A DNA stretch of 5,733 nucleotides, taken from NCBI GenBank assembly GCA_937967375.1, contig CALCJF010000083.1, forward strand, positions 1-5,733, read 5' to 3'. Shown here piece after piece: positions 3,282-5,733 of this stretch (position 1 is its first letter; each line of letters starts with the position of its first letter). The notes below the pieces were generated by a model, which saw only the letters and a program-made list of their open reading frames with translations, was not told the origin of the DNA and did not search any database. The position numbers and the translations under genes were made by a program. The DNA is from an uncultured Leucobacter sp. (lineage in GTDB: Bacteria; Actinomycetota; Actinomycetes; Actinomycetales; Microbacteriaceae).

Positions 3282-5733
3282 CTACCCGGCTGCAGGCGTA
3301 AGCGTCAGCGTGTCTTGTGCCGCTGCTGCAACCGCGTCTGGTGTGAACGCCCAGGGACGCTGTACACCTGTGGCCCAGTCTTTGGTCTGGTCGGTGTAGT
3401 GGGCGTTGAACGCGTGACCGCTTGCTCCGGTCAGATGGATCCAGGTCGAGGCGTCCCAGTCGCTCGGGTCGATCACCATGCGCATCGAGGGCACATTGGT
3501 GGTGGCGTAGCCCTCATCGAGCGCCCAGCCCGTCGCGTTCACCACCCCGGAGCCGCCGCCGACTTCGTAGGGGCCGCGGTTGAAGAGCCACTCGAGCGGG
3601 GCGATGCCACTTGACCCGAACGTGCCGTGGGTCAACGTGATCGCATGCAGCTTGCCCCAGTTCCACTTCGACTGGTCGGCGCCCTGCGCCTCGGCCAGCT
3701 CGTCGTAGGCCTGCTGCGCTGCCACTTCGAGCAGCTGTTGTTGCGAGGCGATGCCGGCCTCGTCGTTCTGCCACCACGACGAATCTGGCTGGGCGAGCTG
3801 CTGCTCGAAGACGGTCGCGAGCCGGCTCTGGTCGTCGCGCGGAATGTCAGTGGCTTTGCCGCCGAGCATGAGCGCTGTCACCTGGTTCCAGAGCACATTG
3901 GCGTACGCTGCCTCGGCCGACTCTGCGGCGTTCTGGCCATCCCATGCAGAAAGACCCTCGAGTGCCTGCTGCGTGGCCGGGTTCTTTACCTTGATCGATG
4001 CAAAGGCGCTCTGAAGAGTCTTCGCCGCAGGCATTTGGTTGTCCATCTGAATATCGGCCATCGTCTGTGAGGTAATGGGGCCCGTAGCGATTGCGCTGTC
4101 GAGCAGCTCGACGATGCGCGCAGCGCGGTAGCCATAATCCCAGTCGCGGCTGAGGAAATAGGGGTAGTCGTCGCTGACGATCGCGTTGTTCGCAGTCACG
4201 ATATAGCCCGATTCGGGGTTGTACAGCATCGGTTGGTCCTCGAACGGCACGTAGCCCTGCCAGTCGTACGCGCTGTTCCAGCCTGGTTGCGGGAGCCAGC
4301 CGTCGCCAGCGCCGCGAATGGGGAGGCGGCCGGGTGCCTGATATCCAATATTGCCCTCTGGATCGGCGTAGATGAGGTTCTGCGCGGGCACGTCGAAGAG
4401 CGCCGCGGCAGCTCGGAAGTCATCGAAGTTCTTGCCGAGGTTGAGCGCGAAGATTGCTTCGCCCGTGCTGCCGGGGTCGAGCGCAGTCCAACGCAGGCTC
4501 ACCGCGTACTCACCGGAGAGCGACTCTGCGGTGGTATCGGGAGCAGCCGGGGACTCTTTCGTCCCAACGCCTTCACCGACGATTGGTTGAGCCGCGATCG
4601 AAGTGAAATCGGGAGTAAGCCCCGAGATGATTGGGCCGTGCTTCGTCGAGCGCACCTCGAGCGGCACGTCTTCGGCGCCTGCGACCTTGATCACTTCGTC
4701 GCGCACGGTGAGGTCATGCTGCTCGCCATCTTGCCAGTAGCTGTCGCCGTCGACCCGTTCGATGTAGAGGTCTGCAACATCTGTGGTGAGGTTCGTGAAA
4801 CCCCACGCGATGTGCTCGTTGTGACCAATCACAATGCCTGGAAGCCCCGAGAAGCTGAAACCGGCCACATCGAATGGGCATGCTTCGCCCACGGTGCTGC
4901 ACCGCAGCTGCATCTGGGTCCAGACTGAGGGCAACGAGGCGCCCAGGTGGGGATCGTTTGCGAGCAGCGGACTGCCGGTATCAGTATGTTCACCACTCAC
5001 TACCCACGAGTTCGAGCCGACCCCCTCGCTCTGCGAGGTGATCATTTTGTCTACCGATTGCACTGATTCGAGCACACCGCCTGAGAGGGCACCGTCGAGG
5101 GCACCGGAAACTTGGGAGGCGACTTCGCCCAGCTTATTTCGCAACGTGGCCGCAGGCAGCTCAAGCGCCCAATTCTTATCGACGATCACGGGGTGCTCGT
5201 CGAAGGGATATCCGGGGTAGAGGTCTGCGAGCTGATCTGCATCGAGTTGCTGGCCGGCGAGTGCGCGTGCGGTTTCGTCTTCGATGTTCGTGCGCAGATC
5301 CCACGCCATCGCCTTGAGCCACGCGATCGAGTCAACCGGTGTCCATGGTTCGGGGGAGTAATCGGGGTTCTGCAGCCCGAGGGCCGCGTACTCCAAAGAG
5401 AGTGCTGATCCTTTTCGCTCTGCCATGTAGGCGTTTACGCCAGCCGCGTACGCCTCGTAATATGCGCGGGTCTCTGGACTCAGCGCGTCGACCTCTTGCT
5501 TCGCGACATCGTGCCACCCGAGTGAGCGCAGAAACTTGTCGGTGCCGAGCTGCGATTCACCGAAGAGCTCGCTCAACCGACCAGCCGTGAGGTGACGGCG
5601 AAAATCCATCTCCCAGAAGCGGTCTTGCGCATGCACGTACCCCTGCGCGAAGAACAGATCATTGCTGGAATCGGCCGTGATGGAGGGGATGCCACTGCCG
5701 TCGCGCTGCACCGTGACGGCGCTCTCAAGCCCG
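3282..5733 (-). CDS. Penicillin acylase family Ntn hydrolase, N-terminus beyond window
   Basis: The frame is open to the right edge. About 816 residues are visible, and perhaps 40-60 N-terminal residues, including any signal peptide or anchor, are missing. Family members are precursors that cut themselves so that a Ser becomes the N-terminus of the beta chain and attacks an amide bond. The alpha-chain start is recognisable (VQRDGSGIPSITA, FAQGYVHAQDRFWEMDFRR, GRLSELFG). The nucleophile is Ser in GVG-SNSWVVSG (codon 5015-5013, visible residue 240), preceded by a low-complexity linker. The beta chain has NDPHLG with His at beta-23, GLPGIVIGHNEHIAWGFTN, and DVADLY near the usual calcium site. 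It also has QNLIYADPEGNIGYQ, whose Asn fits the oxyanion residue. His at beta-23 occurs in acyl-homoserine-lactone and cephalosporin acylases; penicillin G acylase has Gln. The substrate is unknown. Most relatives are exported; that cannot be seen here. The gene stands alone and ends with TAG 122 bp before the DUF3107 start. Confidence 0.9.
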   Translation of the reverse strand, partial: GLESAVTVQRDGSGIPSITADSSNDLFFAQGYVHAQDRFWEMDFRRHLTAGRLSELFGESQLGTDKFLRSLGWHDVAKQEVDALSPETRAYYEAYAAGVNAYMAERKGSALSLEYAALGLQNPDYSPEPWTPVDSIAWLKAMAWDLRTNIEDETARALAGQQLDADQLADLYPGYPFDEHPVIVDKNWALELPAATLRNKLGEVASQVSGALDGALSGGVLESVQSVDKMITSQSEGVGSNSWVVSGEHTDTGSPLLANDPHLGASLPSVWTQMQLRCSTVGEACPFDVAGFSFSGLPGIVIGHNEHIAWGFTNLTTDVADLYIERVDGDSYWQDGEQHDLTVRDEVIKVAGAEDVPLEVRSTKHGPIISGLTPDFTSIAAQPIVGEGVGTKESPAAPDTTAESLSGEYAVSLRWTALDPGSTGEAIFALNLGKNFDDFRAAAALFDVPAQNLIYADPEGNIGYQAPGRLPIRGAGDGWLPQPGWNSAYDWQGYVPFEDQPMLYNPESGYIVTANNAIVSDDYPYFLSRDWDYGYRAARIVELLDSAIATGPITSQTMADIQMDNQMPAAKTLQSAFASIKVKNPATQQALEGLSAWDGQNAAESAEAAYANVLWNQVTALMLGGKATDIPRDDQSRLATVFEQQLAQPDSSWWQNDEAGIASQQQLLEVAAQQAYDELAEAQGADQSKWNWGKLHAITLTHGTFGSSGIAPLEWLFNRGPYEVGGGSGVVNATGWALDEGYATTNVPSMRMVIDPSDWDASTWIHLTGASGHAFNAHYTDQTKDWATGVQRPWAFTPDAVAAAAQDTLTLTPAAG

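Noticed and set aside
4233..4928. 231-codon open frame on the + strand
   Set aside because: It is antisense to the well-supported acylase gene; the translation has no recognisable domain and reflects high-GC shadow coding.

Overview
The window is high-GC DNA with tightly packed genes, GTG starts in use and actinobacterial gene families (a DUF3107 protein, an actinobacterial MiaE-like ferritin-fold protein). This points to an actinobacterium, most plausibly Microbacteriaceae-like. The family assignment is inference from gene content and style; no rRNA or other marker is present.

Layout on the + strand. The window opens inside a ferritin-like (MiaE-related) gene (1-363). Ten bases later a 23S rRNA m5U methyltransferase of the RlmC type begins (374-1696), probably in the same transcript. 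A 291-bp intergenic stretch (1697-1987) follows and is the most structured part of the window. It holds a 17-bp tandem repeat array of about seven copies (1716-1834). The array runs into a 75-bp imperfect palindrome with perfect 13-bp ends (1822-1896), and a second, mutually exclusive 11-bp hairpin (1873-1906) uses the palindrome's right arm as its loop. Next comes a short operator-like inverted repeat (1955-1974) with a -10-like hexamer just before the next ATG. The two genes after it form a toxin-antitoxin module: an Xre/MbcA/ParS-type antitoxin (1988-2347) and a RES-domain toxin (2362-2925).

Layout on the - strand. A small DUF3107 gene (2935-3159) converges on the toxin gene, and both stop codons sit in the arms of one palindrome (2921-2939). 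Upstream of it, in the same orientation, is a large penicillin-acylase-family Ntn hydrolase (3282-5733). It runs off the right edge, so its N-terminus and any signal peptide are not visible.

How the parts relate. The ferritin-like and DUF3107 genes are housekeeping families that I recall lying close together in other actinobacteria (for example mycobacteria). Here rlmC and the RES/Xre module lie between them, next to repetitive DNA, which suggests the toxin-antitoxin pair was inserted. The toxin is predicted to consume or modify NAD+ and the antitoxin to bind it and repress the operon through the upstream palindrome. The acylase is an independent, probably exported enzyme with unknown substrate; its beta-23 position is His rather than the Gln of classical penicillin G acylase. 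I did not find an undescribed multi-gene system. The least explained element is the intergenic repeat/palindrome structure at 1716-1906.
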